A DNA stretch of 64,000 nucleotides from Mesocentrotus franciscanus (Eukaryota; Echinodermata; Echinoidea; Camarodonta; Strongylocentrotidae). The stretch is from assembly GCA_037976565.1 (NCBI GenBank), contig CP137675.1:32563820-32627819 (forward strand). Reading direction: 5' to 3'. The position numbers and the translations under genes were made by a program. The notes beneath the pieces are model-generated. The model made no database searches. It saw only the letters and a list, made by a program, of their open reading frames with translations, and had not been told where the DNA came from. Every line of letters begins with the position of its first letter. Position 1 is the stretch's first letter. Of the stretch, positions 36,301 to 45,722 are shown one piece after another.

Positions 36301-39300
36301 AGCCGGGATAATGATATCCAAAGTCATTTTGAAGCGCATATATAGAGACGTTATATCATAATGTGATATGCTATACAAGAACGGCATATTATTTTTATCA
36401 TTAAAAGAAATTTACCATTCTCTGTAAACATCTCTTTCCAATTTCTTGTGTGGTTTGTTCTTTACTGTTGCACTCCGCATGTGTTATGTTTTTTTCTTCT
36501 GTTAAATGCACATCGTATCCCTTTAAAAGGCACATTGTAAATGATAGTATTAATATTCGTCTTTTTTTTTCAATTTTTTTCTTCTTCAGGGCATTACGTT
36601 ACTTGTGCGCTTGTATTCAGACAGACGTGAAAGCAAAGTGGAAGGAAGACCCAGTCTTGCCAGCAAGAGCTGTTGGGTGAGTTCAATGGATATCCTTGTC
36701 ATTAAACTGCTGAATGAAAAGTGTAAACAAATAGTTTAAATATACAAATTTGTTCAAAATTTATAACAAGTGTCTAAGAGGCCCAACTATTATTTAGATA
36801 TTACGAGCATCAGGGACGTCTGACGGAAAAAAATGACTGTTGCATTTATATTTTTTGTACTAAATTCAACTTGACTTATATCTGAAGCACTTTTGTATCA
36901 ATTGCAGAGGATTTATATTCCTACGATTGATCTGCCCAGCTGTCTTGAACCCACGACTCTTCAATATTGTATCAGGTAGGTTTTCTCAATGTTATTTTAA
37001 TACCAATGTGTGTTTAGAGTAATCTATGGTGTAATCAAGGCAAGTAATTACGTGTGCATTTTCTTTAATTGCTTCTCCTTGTATGAAGTATGCATTATAG
37101 AGAGTGTTAAGTATTGATGAGGATGAGAGAATGATTTTGCAACTCTTTTTTTTCTTCTCCATTTCGAACATAGAATATGAAAACAATGGCTCATAATGTA
37201 ATGCTTTCAAACTTCAAATATACATGAATATATGTGTAGTGATAACTTGTGTAATGTAAGTATTGCTACATGAGCTTGTCTTTCAATCCATGGCCCAAAC
37301 TGCTTTGTGAATCTGCTCTGCTGATGTTAATATGCAATCTGGTATAATTCTTCCAGATTTTGTTCATTTACCTATAAACTTTGATTGTGTTTTGATATTG
37401 TAATAACAATTTTCCAATGTTTTTCTCATTTCCACAGAGGCCCCATCACCAGTAGCTTGTAGAACACTAATGATGGTTGCCAAGGCGATTCAGAATCTTG
37501 CCAATCAGGTGGAGTTTTCCAAGGTGAGGAAGAGAAAATTAATGTTGATGTCAATTTTTAGTGCACATATTTCCATGGCTTGTTGAAAAAGGGAAGATAT
37601 CATGATATTGTACTAATAATAAAAGATGAAAGTGTCTAGAACCTATAGATTGATTTCACCTCTGGAGGAATGTTAATTCTCTAGCAGATATGCCATGGTT
37701 TCAAATACCCCAGATAATTTGTAAATGCTTAGTAAAATATATAATATTGGTGAGCACAGAAGTTTAAATGAGTCTTTATGTGGACAAAATAAATTGAATG
37801 CATAACACTCTTGGTACTAAACACATATGTCAGTAAATAAACCTTGTGAAACCAGTTACTTTTATATTGTTTAATGTTCAAAGGATGTCAGAGTATTTTA
37901 GTTGGTTAATAGGACATTTATCAAAATGATCTAGGATTCAGTTATGTGCAATGCATCCATATCCATTAACCTATAATCTATTTATCTGCCACATATATTT
38001 TGTTCATTTCTTAGGAGCCCTACATGGAGGCCATTAATCCATTCATCGTCATCAACAAGGGAAGGATGATTCACTTTCTCACAGATCTCTGTGTAAGTAT
38101 CTGTTAAATCATTAGAAATATGAAGTAAATGTACAGTTAACGACTAAATTATTCATACCCCTTGTATTTCTTTTTTTTCTTCGTAACTCAAGAATGAAAG
38201 GTGGACTGATTGAATTAGGGCTTTTGTTGAATACACTTTTAGATGTAAGCTTTAATATGTCACATTTTCAAGAAACGTAAACTGGGACAAATACATTTTT
38301 CACATACTTAACAAAATGCAAAATGTGGTAAGGGTATGAATAATTTAGTTGATTGCTGTATGTCAAAGAGCATTGAGACTAGAAGCCATGTGTAAACAGT
38401 TAGGAAAGTCAGTTGTTGAAAATGTAGATGAGCTGTGTAATGTGTGTAATGTTTTGAAGCAAACCAAGAACATTATGGCCTAGATTTAAGTATCAATGAA
38501 ATATCTTGAATGAGAAGATATTCGACAGTATGCTCAATAACATATGCAGAACCATTCCTTTGATAACTATTTCAACATTTCATCATGAAAAACAGATGTT
38601 ATTTGGGTGTGTTATACCATTTGATTAAATTGACTTGTGTAGCTAGTTAAACCCTGGTCTCTTGGCTTAGAAGGATGAAGGGTTAAGGAGAGTTGCTGGG
38701 GCAACATTCCTATCATTGATATGCTTATGACAATAGTCAGGAGCCGCCGCAATTTTGAGATCCAGTTATGAAAATGAAAAATTTACTGAGAGACGGTTCC
38801 AAGATGGAATGTAGACTCTAGATAAAAACACTAGACCTGTAAAGAGATGCGTTCATTTGAAACAAACATGTTTCATATTGATAGGTAGCTAAGTAAGTAG
38901 AGTTGACTGAATCAGTTATGTCATAAATAATGGTTTTAATAAAGAAGTAACAGTTACATAATATATTCTTGTCTTTATTTCATGACATTGATGCGTATTG
39001 CAGCTTGTCAATGGCCCACCAACACCGGGTGATGTACCTCCTATAGACCTAGCCAGGCAGTTAGCAGCTCTACATCAGCTATGTGTGACACATCTCAAAG
39101 AACTACAGCAGCTCAGTACAGTACAGGTCAGTCAATGGTCTTTGCTATTCCCTCCGATTGTAGGGTACAGTAGAGGTGTTGTGGTCTAGTGGATAAGTCG
39201 CCCGACCGCAGATCACGACAAGGTACAGGGTTCAAATCCCAGCCTGACACTAACCTCCTTTGGCAAGATGTTAATCTACATTTGCCACTCTCCACCCAGG

Positions 39301-40060
39301 TGTTAAATGGGTTCCCGGTAGGATGCAAAAGTTAATGTACTTTGGTCAGCAATATGAGCATCTGTAAAATGATGCCTGGCTGGAATGCTCCCCAGGGAAT
39401 GGAGGATGTGCATACATTGTGTGCGGGAAAGCCTGAATCTGATGACCGGGCTAATATTAATAATATATCTGTAAAGCGCTTAGAGACATCATTGATGTAT
39501 GAAGCACTATATAAAAGCGGAATATTATTATTACATCCATCAGTGGTGATTACTAGGCAGTCCATTTCCTACTCTAACACGTTTCCTGAACTTCAAGCCG
39601 AGACAAAACAATGTGCCAACCCTAACCCTAAACCTAATACTTTCCTAAACCCAACTGCAGCCCTTACCCCAACCCTACATCTTTGATGACATATAAGGCC
39701 AGAACAATTATCACAGGAGCATACATGGGAGCACCCTCTCCTCTAGCAAAATGCATACCTGCCAACCATTTATTATTTAGGGGGAATGATTGCCTACGAT
39801 GATGACTTTCAAACTAACACAAACCGTAGATTCCTATCTTGTTTTTGTTGAAAACTTTTATGAATAAAGCATATGAACCAAATCCAATGATATTGTTTAA
39901 TGTACTTAATTAATTTGTTTTCATTTTGGTATTATTTTCTCATTAAATCTAACAGCCAAGTCTGAAGAAATTGCTTGGAGTGACAGAAATGCTGAACCAG
40001 AGAAAGATCTATTACGTCGGGCAGCAGACCGCAAACCAGGGATTCGGTACTTTGTCATAA
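15340..40060 (+). CDS. RASA1: RASA1 / p120 Ras GTPase-activating protein
   Basis: 23 coding exons: 15340-15575, 18143-18292, 18858-18993, 19584-19654, 25413-25530, 26128-26159, 26590-26642, 27082-27229, 27544-27622, 28117-28264, 29844-29926, 30377-30535, 31605-31852, 32469-32721, 33714-33876, 34421-34563, 35731-35846, 36590-36676, 36908-36975, 37438-37523, 38015-38092, 39004-39126, 39956-40060. All junctions are GT/AG with consistent phase; 2883 nt give 960 residues. The protein turns off Ras by stimulating GTP hydrolysis and is recruited to phosphotyrosines. Domain order matches vertebrate RASA1: acidic N-terminus (1-79), SH2 (80-170, SYLVRES, Arg106), SH3 (~183-235), SH2 (249-338, FLIRNS, Arg275), PH (~385-485), C2 (~500-615), RasGAP (~640-930). 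The arginine finger is Arg700 in TTLFRSNTL, and the FLRLICPA motif (812-819) is intact. The N-terminus is about 90 residues shorter than the human Gly/Ala-rich one. The first ATG in this frame (15340) was chosen; an out-of-frame ATG at 15334 precedes it. Confidence 0.96.
16815..16882 (+). repeat. GTA trinucleotide microsatellite
   Basis: About 20 units of TAG/GTA with one interruption (CGTAG near 16860), in RASA1 intron 1. The run ends in TACATGTA. Confidence 0.9.
20171..20330 (+). repeat. Recent 80-bp tandem duplication
   Basis: Two head-to-tail 80-bp copies begin CGGTAGCCTCTTGTATGC at 20171 and 20251. Only one base appears to differ (GTC versus GTA before ATGATTGC). They lie in RASA1 intron 4 and start within a TACCGGTA-type palindrome. 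Confidence 0.9.
21396..21475 (-). mobile_element. SINE tail remnant
   Basis: An AAT trinucleotide run is followed by CTTATAAAGCGCTTACC and a TCTCTAAGCACTATA block. On the minus strand this resembles the 3' end of the SINE family at 39170-39535 (GCGCTTAGAGAC, then the AATATTATTATTA tail). Only about 80 bp are left. Confidence 0.5.
23730..24312. mobile_element. Inverted-repeat element (MITE-like), degenerate left end
   Basis: Long imperfect inverted arms: GAAAGTTATGAATTTTTGAAGG and GTATCTTGCGAGCTCC (about 23848-23925) recur in reverse complement at about 24135-24215. The right end reads GGTGGACTTCCCCT followed by TTAA, like other TTAA-flanked elements here. The left terminus could not be fixed. 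Confidence 0.55.
24351..24456 (+). pseudogene. Decayed copy 1 of the RASA1 SH3 exon
   Basis: It aligns along most of coding exon 5 (25413-25530): GGGAGGTGTTTATGGTCTATAA matches the GEVFVVHNE codons, GCTGTGGGT matches the LWV codons, and AATAGTATCATTGTACAGAA matches the SGIIVQD codons. A TAA stop interrupts it after the GG codons and the 3' splice site is gone. The downstream intron sequence (TTTCCTGATCATTAATTTTG) also matches the intron flank of the later copies, so the duplicated unit included intron. Confidence 0.75.
24912..25006 (+). pseudogene. Decayed copy 2 of the RASA1 SH3 exon
   Basis: It starts with an AG followed by CTTCAGTACAGAGG, as in the real exon's 5' end. It continues through blocks matching VFVV, EVGDGWFW and the CACAGAAGAGAGTTTTATTG region. 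Indels break the reading frame and no donor site follows. It is one of four dead tandem copies upstream of coding exon 5. Confidence 0.75.
25101..25175 (+). pseudogene. Decayed copy 3 of the RASA1 SH3 exon
   Basis: CAGTGCAGGGGAAGTGTTTG and GTAGTCCACAA match the exon's first 40 nt closely. About 33 nt coding for the ELGGGWLWVT stretch are deleted, and the copy resumes at AACAGGAGAAAGTGG. The acceptor AG is lost. The downstream ACATAGTCAAAACTATTTC block is shared with copy 4. Confidence 0.8.
25240..25350 (+). pseudogene. Decayed copy 4 of the RASA1 SH3 exon
   Basis: This is the copy most like the intact exon: an acceptor-like CTATAG precedes CTACAGTGCAGGGGAAGTG, and the VFVVHNE codons are intact. 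Indels after them shift the frame and the donor GT is missing. Its sequence stays open by chance in the wrong frame. Whether it is ever spliced is unknown; the lack of a donor argues against it. Confidence 0.85.
25775..26055 (+). mobile_element. 5'-truncated LINE tail with (ATT)n
   Basis: The plus strand translates to GDRAFTTAAPKLWNNLPRLF then a stop, followed by a FYKNLKTHLF block. This is the typical C-terminus of non-LTR reverse transcriptases (LWN.LP, F...LKTHLF). A run of ATT units follows at 25973-26056, as a retrotransposon tail. It lies in RASA1 intron 5. Confidence 0.7.
28318..28839 (+). mobile_element. TTAA-flanked MITE, family 1, copy 2
   Basis: 522 bp flanked by TTAA (28314-28317 and 28840-28843), in RASA1 intron 10. 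The ends begin AGGTGGTGTGTCCC and AGGTAGTGTATCCC. It is more diverged than copies 1 and 3, and the open frame seen in those is broken here. Confidence 0.8.
28941..29506. mobile_element. TTAA-flanked MITE, family 2, with internal palindrome
   Basis: 566 bp flanked by TTAA (28937-28940 and 29507-29510). Termini AGCCCAAGTCCACTCC and AGTACAAGTCCACTCC are inverted. The centre (29160-29328) is a nearly perfect foldback with ~79-bp arms and a loop of about 8 nt. It sits in RASA1 intron 10, about 100 bp from copy 2 of family 1. Confidence 0.8.
30701..30940. mobile_element. TTAA-flanked MITE, family 3 (240 bp)
   Basis: Flanked by TTAA (30697-30700 and 30941-30944), with ends AGGGCAATTCAACC and AGGGAAATCCAATC. 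The right half shares the ATAACTTTCTCATTTTT and CATTCAAACTTCACC blocks with the element at 23730-24312, so the two are related. It is in RASA1 intron 12. Confidence 0.65.
31095..31418. mobile_element. MITE with GGGTGGTATTC termini
   Basis: Inverted ends GGGTGGTATTC and GAATACCACCC continue with imperfect TTAAGCCTGGCTTAACTTAG and its partner CTTAGTCCTGGCTTAACTTA. It is about 324 bp, in RASA1 intron 12, with no coding content. Confidence 0.65.
32940..33325 (+). repeat. CAT trinucleotide-rich tract
   Basis: An interrupted CAT/ATC run with an uninterrupted CAT stretch at about 33240-33323, in RASA1 intron 14. It produces His-rich (plus) and Asp- or Met-rich (minus) spurious open frames. Confidence 0.9.
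33353..33496. repeat. Foldback hairpin, ~37-bp arms
   Basis: The left arm starts TGATTGACGATTG and ends TACTAAAAGACACC. The right arm is its reverse complement, GGTGTCTTTTAGTA to CAATCGTCAATCA. About 68 nt separate the arms. It lies in RASA1 intron 14 directly after the CAT tract. It is either a small MITE or a transcribed hairpin; no evidence separates these. Confidence 0.6.
34739..35268 (+). mobile_element. TTAA-flanked MITE, family 1, copy 3
   Basis: 530 bp flanked by TTAA (34735-34738 and 35269-35272), in RASA1 intron 16. The ends begin AGGTACTATGTCCC and AGATACTATGTCCC. It is inverted relative to copy 1 and very close to it in sequence; the 79-codon frame at 34841-35080 differs from copy 1 at only two residues. 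Confidence 0.85.
36098..36370 (+). mobile_element. tRNA-derived SINE
   Basis: The head has an A box (TGGTCTAGTGG) and a B box (GGTTCGTATCC), like a tRNA pseudogene. The body carries ACATTAATCTACATTTTCCG and CCCAGGTGTTGTAAGTGGG. The 3' part has GAAGCGCATATATAGAG. The same family occurs at 39170 and, inverted, at 44690. It is in RASA1 intron 17. Confidence 0.75.
39170..39535 (+). mobile_element. tRNA-derived SINE
   Basis: The head TGTGGTCTAGTGGATAAG and the B box GGTTCAAATCC are clear. The body shares TTAATCTACATTTGCCACTC and CACCCAGGTGTTAAATGGG with the other copies. The tail includes AAAGCGCTTAGAGACATC and ends AATATTATTATTA. It lies in the last RASA1 intron. Confidence 0.8.
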
Positions 40061-43000
40061 CTTGCAGCTATTTTGCAAGGAACTCCATTAGTTTGTCTTC
40101 TTTTTACGTCATGGTATAATATCACTGCAGTATATTTTATTTGGTACATTATTAGGATGGTATTTATCCAAGGTATCATTTAAATTTCCCCCGTCATAGT
40201 GTGATCTTTTTTATGTGTACCCCATATGATATTTCTTTTTTTAATGAATGTGCAGGGGGTGTTCAATGTGCTTGCCATTGTAAAAATAGGGTGTCGTTCA
40301 AGAATTGATCCAAGAGAAAAATATTAGTAAATCATGTTTACAAATCTGGCACATGTCTTGACAAAATAATGCATTAAGAAATGAAATTAATTTTCTTGTT
40401 GATATATATCATTTTTGTATAAGAACAGATGTTTTGCTATATATTAATTAATGATATTGATTGCATATCTGATATTTTATTCACATTTATTGTGCTTGTT
40501 TTGATAATGTTGGAATAATTCATGACAAGTTTGTATATCTGAATCTGTATTTTGCGATTTTGCGATTTATTCATCCTTTTCTTTTTTGCGTTTGCGCTAT
40601 TGTCTATATACTGTTTTATGCTGCATGAAAAATCTTTTTCAAGACAGGTACAGAGAGAAAGAGAATCTCACCAAAAACAATATGATTGGTGCATCCCTCT
40701 GCTGGCCGAATATACAAAATTGTGTAACGTTATCTAGAAATACACATTGTCTAAGAAATTCCCTCAAAATACATTGGCCTGAAACTTGCTTTTCATGAAA
40801 TTGTAGTGTCTGCTTGATTTTGAATAACAAATAGAGATGGGTCGTCACAAAATTAATACGTATATGTAATCGCAGAGCGCGCCAACACGATTTCATCTCT
40901 TTGATCTCTATTACATAACAATGTGGAGCAGATAAGGTGCTAGAATTTAAATGTCTAGAAAATCCACAAGTCTCAGCATCATAATGATCTTCCTCTTTTA
41001 GTGTAGGGTTATGTGTGTCCATAATGAACCAACTTGGAATCGGTGTTTATACCAGTTGTGTAGAAATTCTCTTTTTTTTATGGGTATTTGTCCCATAGTC
41101 TTCCTTCTATCCAGTCTAAATTTATGTTGCAAATTATTAAAAAGATTTCTTTGTGTACCCCCAGCTGCCCACCTGTTGCAAAATCTATCAGAGCTTCCTT
41201 TCGCCGGCGCAGAATTCGAATTATTTACCCAGACCCCCACCTTTGCCATTTGCAGTGCAGAATTAGCAGAGCTAAATTTTGAAATGCTAGACACTCGTTC
41301 GATGTATCATGGAAAAGACTGTAGCAATATTATATTATTTGCAGATAGTTAGCAGTGTTTGTTTGTAGAATCAATGAATTACATGATCAGTTCTGTGTTT
41401 CTGATCATCCAGGTGTTTTTTGTGGTGTACTGTTGTCAAGTTGGAATCGAAAGTAGAAAAATTGATGTCTATGTGAGGTTTAAGCATCTCAATATGATAT
41501 TTAAAATTATAAAAGGTTTTAATCAGCGAAATTTAAGGGGAGAGATCAGCAATCATGGTATGAAGTACTATGGTTTAATAAATGTACATTTGGATACCAA
41601 TAAACCCCCACCTAATATTAAAGCAAATGTATGAACAATGAAAGACCTTGCATATATATCTGCAGCTGATTTGATTATATCTTTTGTTGTTCATTCTGGA
41701 AAAGCAGATTCTATCATCTGAGCATTTTATTTTATTTCAGCTGATTTGAAAAAGCCGAGGTGAAAAACATTTGTTCAGATTCTAACAAATCTGGAATGTC
41801 TGCAATATAGTATCAATTAGGAGCCTAAACCTCTTGACTTCTCAGGCTGTTCTTATACTTTCAGGGTTTCATTCTCTTTCTCCCTTCATTTATTGTAGTT
41901 GGATCTCATTATGCAAACATGAAGTCTGCCAGTGGGGACAACTACAGTTTCATAAAGAACTGTGAACAAAATCTTAATTTTCTCTCCTTCATGGTATAAC
42001 TAAATGCTACACTTTTTCATTTGATACTCAGGAAACTGTTTTGTTTTTTTTCAATGATTTTTATGTATGTTTTCAATCAGTGTGCTTTGATCTGATTAAA
42101 TTAGGGAAGACTATTGTGGATTAGCATTTGACCTTAACTCCATGACATTTCTAGAAAAATTTAAACGTTATAGTGTTGTTAAAAAGAAGGAAGGAAAAAT
42201 GATTTTGAACTTGTACTGAGTTTGTGAAGGTGAAGTAAGCTTACCAATTGCCAATTTGAAGCAAAAATCTGGTCAGTAGTGACACTATTTGGTATCTGTG
42301 ATACCTCCTGTATGTATAGAAGCACACGGTTTTTAATTGTAAATTTGATTCATTGCACGAGGTGTAAAATAAACTGAATGTTTGCTTGTTTAGGTTGAAC
42401 ATACATATATATACCGGTAGCTGTAGGAAACACTCATCAAACTTGGGCATGCTGTATCTCAGAATTACAGACCTGTTCTTCATGTATAAGATCCATTACA
42501 AGAAGTATGGTTTGTGAACGTAGACCATACCATTCTATAATCACAACTTCAACTCCATGATTCAGTGTAGACTTCAACTACAAAAATTATAATTTTATCT
42601 GCATAATGGCATTATTAGTCCAGTTTTGAGGCTGTTTGAGATGAAGGAATCAACACCCTCATGGATCTTCACAGTAGAATCAAAAGGGGGGTGTGATACA
42701 TTCAGCTAATTGAGACTGCTTTCAAATTAAAATTGATACAAAAAATTGCCACAATTGGGTTCAGATATATATTTGGAAAGTAGTAAATGGGGTCGAAGGT
42801 TGAAAGGAGTCTGATATTTGACTTGCCCAGTAGCAGCAAAAAAAGCAAAGCTGCTTTCTTACCAGTCGTAGTCGTGTACAATGTCAATAACCAATCAAAA
42901 TACATGGAATTGAGATAGAATATTGAGATAGAATATTTAGAAATGAATTCTCCTTGGTATTGTAGATGATTTCAATATACATGCAGCATTTGGCTTGGTT

Positions 43001-43149
43001 ATTTAAGGAACTTTTGATGGTATTGAACGGTGTAATCTTGCAGATAGTAAGATGATTGTCAAGCCCAATAATTTCTGCAGTCAAAAGACTGCATTATGTA
43101 ATAGTATATTTGAAATCCCTGCTATGTGGTTTTTGTTTCATATTGCCTG

Positions 43150-43240
43150 TTGGGAGCCACAGGGGGCGGTAATCAAGATAATTCAACATAGATGTAACGC
43201 CCTTGTGGCTCCGAAGGGACAATAAAATCAATCAATTTGT
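43150..43240 (+). mobile_element. Probable LINE-type 3' tail
   Basis: A stem-loop (arms GGAGCCACAGGGGGCG and CGCCCTTGTGGCTCC) is followed by AATAAAATCAATCAA, a signal plus short ATCA repeats. The layout resembles 13340-13592, but the sequence differs. Confidence 0.4.
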
Positions 43241-43539
43241 GAAGAAAAGCTAGTTGAAATTCATATGAAGGAAGGGGTAGGTCTGCCCAGTCCCCAACAA
43301 CAGATCATATTACATTGTGCAATATTTCAAAATTTGTCTTCTCATATTAATACATAACATGGGAACTGCATTGTGTATCATACATTTTCAATACTTTGAG
43401 ACATGTTTAGTTGCTTGGCATCTGTTCAAATTTTGAATTGTGATAATTTTGTTTATGCTTGTACTATAAATATTATGCTTGTACTTCAGATTTTATTAGA
43501 TAACTAGAATTAAGAATAGTACTTGTGGTATTTTGCACA

Positions 43540-43545
43540 AATAAA
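43540..43545 (+). terminator. Candidate poly(A) signal for RASA1
   Basis: AATAAA in CACAAATAAAGG, followed within 30 nt by the T/G-rich stretch ATTTTGTATTTTTTGTTTGC. Earlier signals at 41577 and 41599 are alternatives. Use cannot be decided without transcripts. Confidence 0.3.
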
Positions 43546-44689
43546 GGTTTACGTATTTCATTTTGTATTTTTTGTTTGCATGGAGAATGCTTGTAAATGT
43601 GCTAAAGAAGTCAAAATATTAGCTGAGAATATTTAAATAAGAACAATTCCCCCAGATGTATTCCATTTAGTGATATAGCAAATGATTTTAGTATACATGT
43701 ATACATTTCGGATGATGCCCCTCTTTTACATTTTTTTCCAGGCTTTTTTCATGTTGATTTTTTATGTATTTTTAAAAAATATACAAACAAAGAGGACGAC
43801 ATTGGATTTTGTGTTTGTTGCAAAGCTGTATTTAGTAGAAATTGGTTAATTTTATAATTTAGTTGCAGGAATTGTATACTGTGAGCTGTTCATGATTTCT
43901 TTCACGTACAACTCTTTGTACATTGTGTGCTAAATGTAAATCGAGGTCATTTTACGATGTATGTTTGGTAGAACATCTCAATCATTTTGAATTCTTACTC
44001 ATATATGCATCTTTTTTAAATAACAGGTATCAAACTTTTTTTTTTAGTAAACATAGCAGTAGAGTTTTACTTTGTTTCCCTTTTATTTTTGATGTATTTT
44101 TTTTTTTATTGATATGTATATGTTTGTACATTTGTGTGTGAGAATATATTGGAATTACATGTATTTATTGTACTTGCGATTTTGTTCAGTGCTTCATTAA
44201 TTTTTTCTTTCTTTCTACCGCAGTCGGTCAGGATGAGAACTATACATTTCATGATGTTTCGGACAGGAAACAAATCATTTACGCAATACACTTGGACAGG
44301 CATTTAGATGGATCTATTATTACATGTATGCATTATTTAGTTTCTTTTATATGGAATGATTGTTTACTAGTCCTACCCTCATATAAGTGTAAATGAAATA
44401 TTGATTTTAATGTGAAGTACTATTTAACCATATGGTAATGTCCTTATGCATTGTACTCCTTTGTTGTTCATTTATGGATTTGGTACCAAAATGCTTGTCC
44501 CAATAATTAGTATCAAGTTGTAGCCCTTTTTCTTATCCTCCATCTAGTAATCTTTATGTATAGAGTGTAAAAATCTATGGAAGTCGTGTGAAATAAAAAA
44601 ATACCCAGTCTGATTGAAATTGGAGAATGCAATGATTTTACTTGTTCTTTGTGGTGTATCAGAAATGTTGTAGCATGTAGAGCACTATA

Positions 44690-45037
44690 ATAATAATGTC
44701 TCATTTATGTAGCACTTAATACTATGTTTTTAAGCGCTTTCCATTGTAATTATTATTACCCTGGCCATTGGATTCAATTGCTAATCCACACATGATAGTG
44801 CACATGCTCTGCTCCATGGGGAGTATTCCGGCCAGGTGCGATTTTACAAGCGCACACATGCCAATCCAACCCCATCAACCTTCGCATCTTATCAGGTTCC
44901 CATTTTACACCTGGGTGGAGAGTGGCAAATGTAGATTAATGTCTTGCTAAAAGACATTAGTGCTGTGGTGGGATTTGAACTGACAACCTTGTGACCCACA
45001 GTCCGGTGACATATCCACTAAACCACAACACTCTACA
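44690..45037 (-). mobile_element. tRNA-derived SINE, inverted
   Basis: On the minus strand it starts with GTTGTGGTTTAGTGGATATG (A-box region) and GGTTGTCAGTTCAAATCCC (B box). The shared body TTAATCTACATTTGCCACTC and CACCCAGGTG follow, and the GCGCTT-containing tail lies near 44735. Confidence 0.8.
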
Positions 45038-45560
45038 AGAACTGTCTGTCCCCTTTTTTTTGCATGTAGTCTAATGCACCCAATATTCTTCAAGCACAAA
45101 TGAATACCTACATCAGTCTCTTTATGAATATTGGTTGATGGCTAAAATGACGACCTCAAGTAATATTTGGTTTTTATCAATTTTATCTATTGCACTTAGA
45201 AACATAGTATCACTTCTTCTACTTCTTCTCATCCTTTCCTTCCTCCTTCTACCTACTTTCTCTCTCTCTTCGAACTTGTGATCTATTCTGGTGTTATCAA
45301 CCAGTAGTTCATTAGCTCCAATAAGAAAATGACTCTATTGCCCCAAAAATCCCCAAGAAAAGTCATGCACACAAAATAATTTTGAATATTTCTTCACATC
45401 TTTTTTTAATATTCCCGATAAATAAACCTGTGCACAAATTATACTGCTAAACTTTGAAATATGTTAATTTTTTATGAATATGTCATACATATGTAAAGCT
45501 GAAACAGAATACCAAGGAATCAAACAAGTCTAAAACATGAACATAAAAATCAGAAGTAAA

Positions 45561-45722
45561 CTGGGGCCCGTTTCATCAACATTTGTCCACCGACAACTGT
45601 TGGCGCTGACTAAATTTGACCAATCAGAGGCCTGGAAAATAGTCGGTGACAATAAAATTGTCGGTGAAAATGATATTAGTCGGTGAAAATCACCGACTAA
45701 TTGTTTCATGAAACACTCCCCC
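45561..45722. mobile_element. Small MITE with imperfect inverted ends
   Basis: Starts GGGGCCCGTTTCATCAAC and ends TTGTTTCATGAAACACTCCC. It contains repeated GTCGGTGA motifs. About 160 bp, no coding content. Confidence 0.45.

Larger units (their letters stand above)
40061..44689. other. RASA1 3' region, no gene recognised
   Basis: This begins just after the RASA1 stop and probably contains its 3' untranslated region. AATAAA signals lie at 41577, 41599 and 43540; the last is followed by a T/G-rich stretch. Open frames of up to 127 codons (40639-41352) match nothing recognised and lie on both strands over the same bases. Confidence 0.5.

Noticed and set aside
40639..41352. Overlapping open frames up to 127 codons on both strands as a gene
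   Set aside because: No family resemblance, no splice pattern, and frames on both strands over the same bases; more likely RASA1 3' untranslated sequence.
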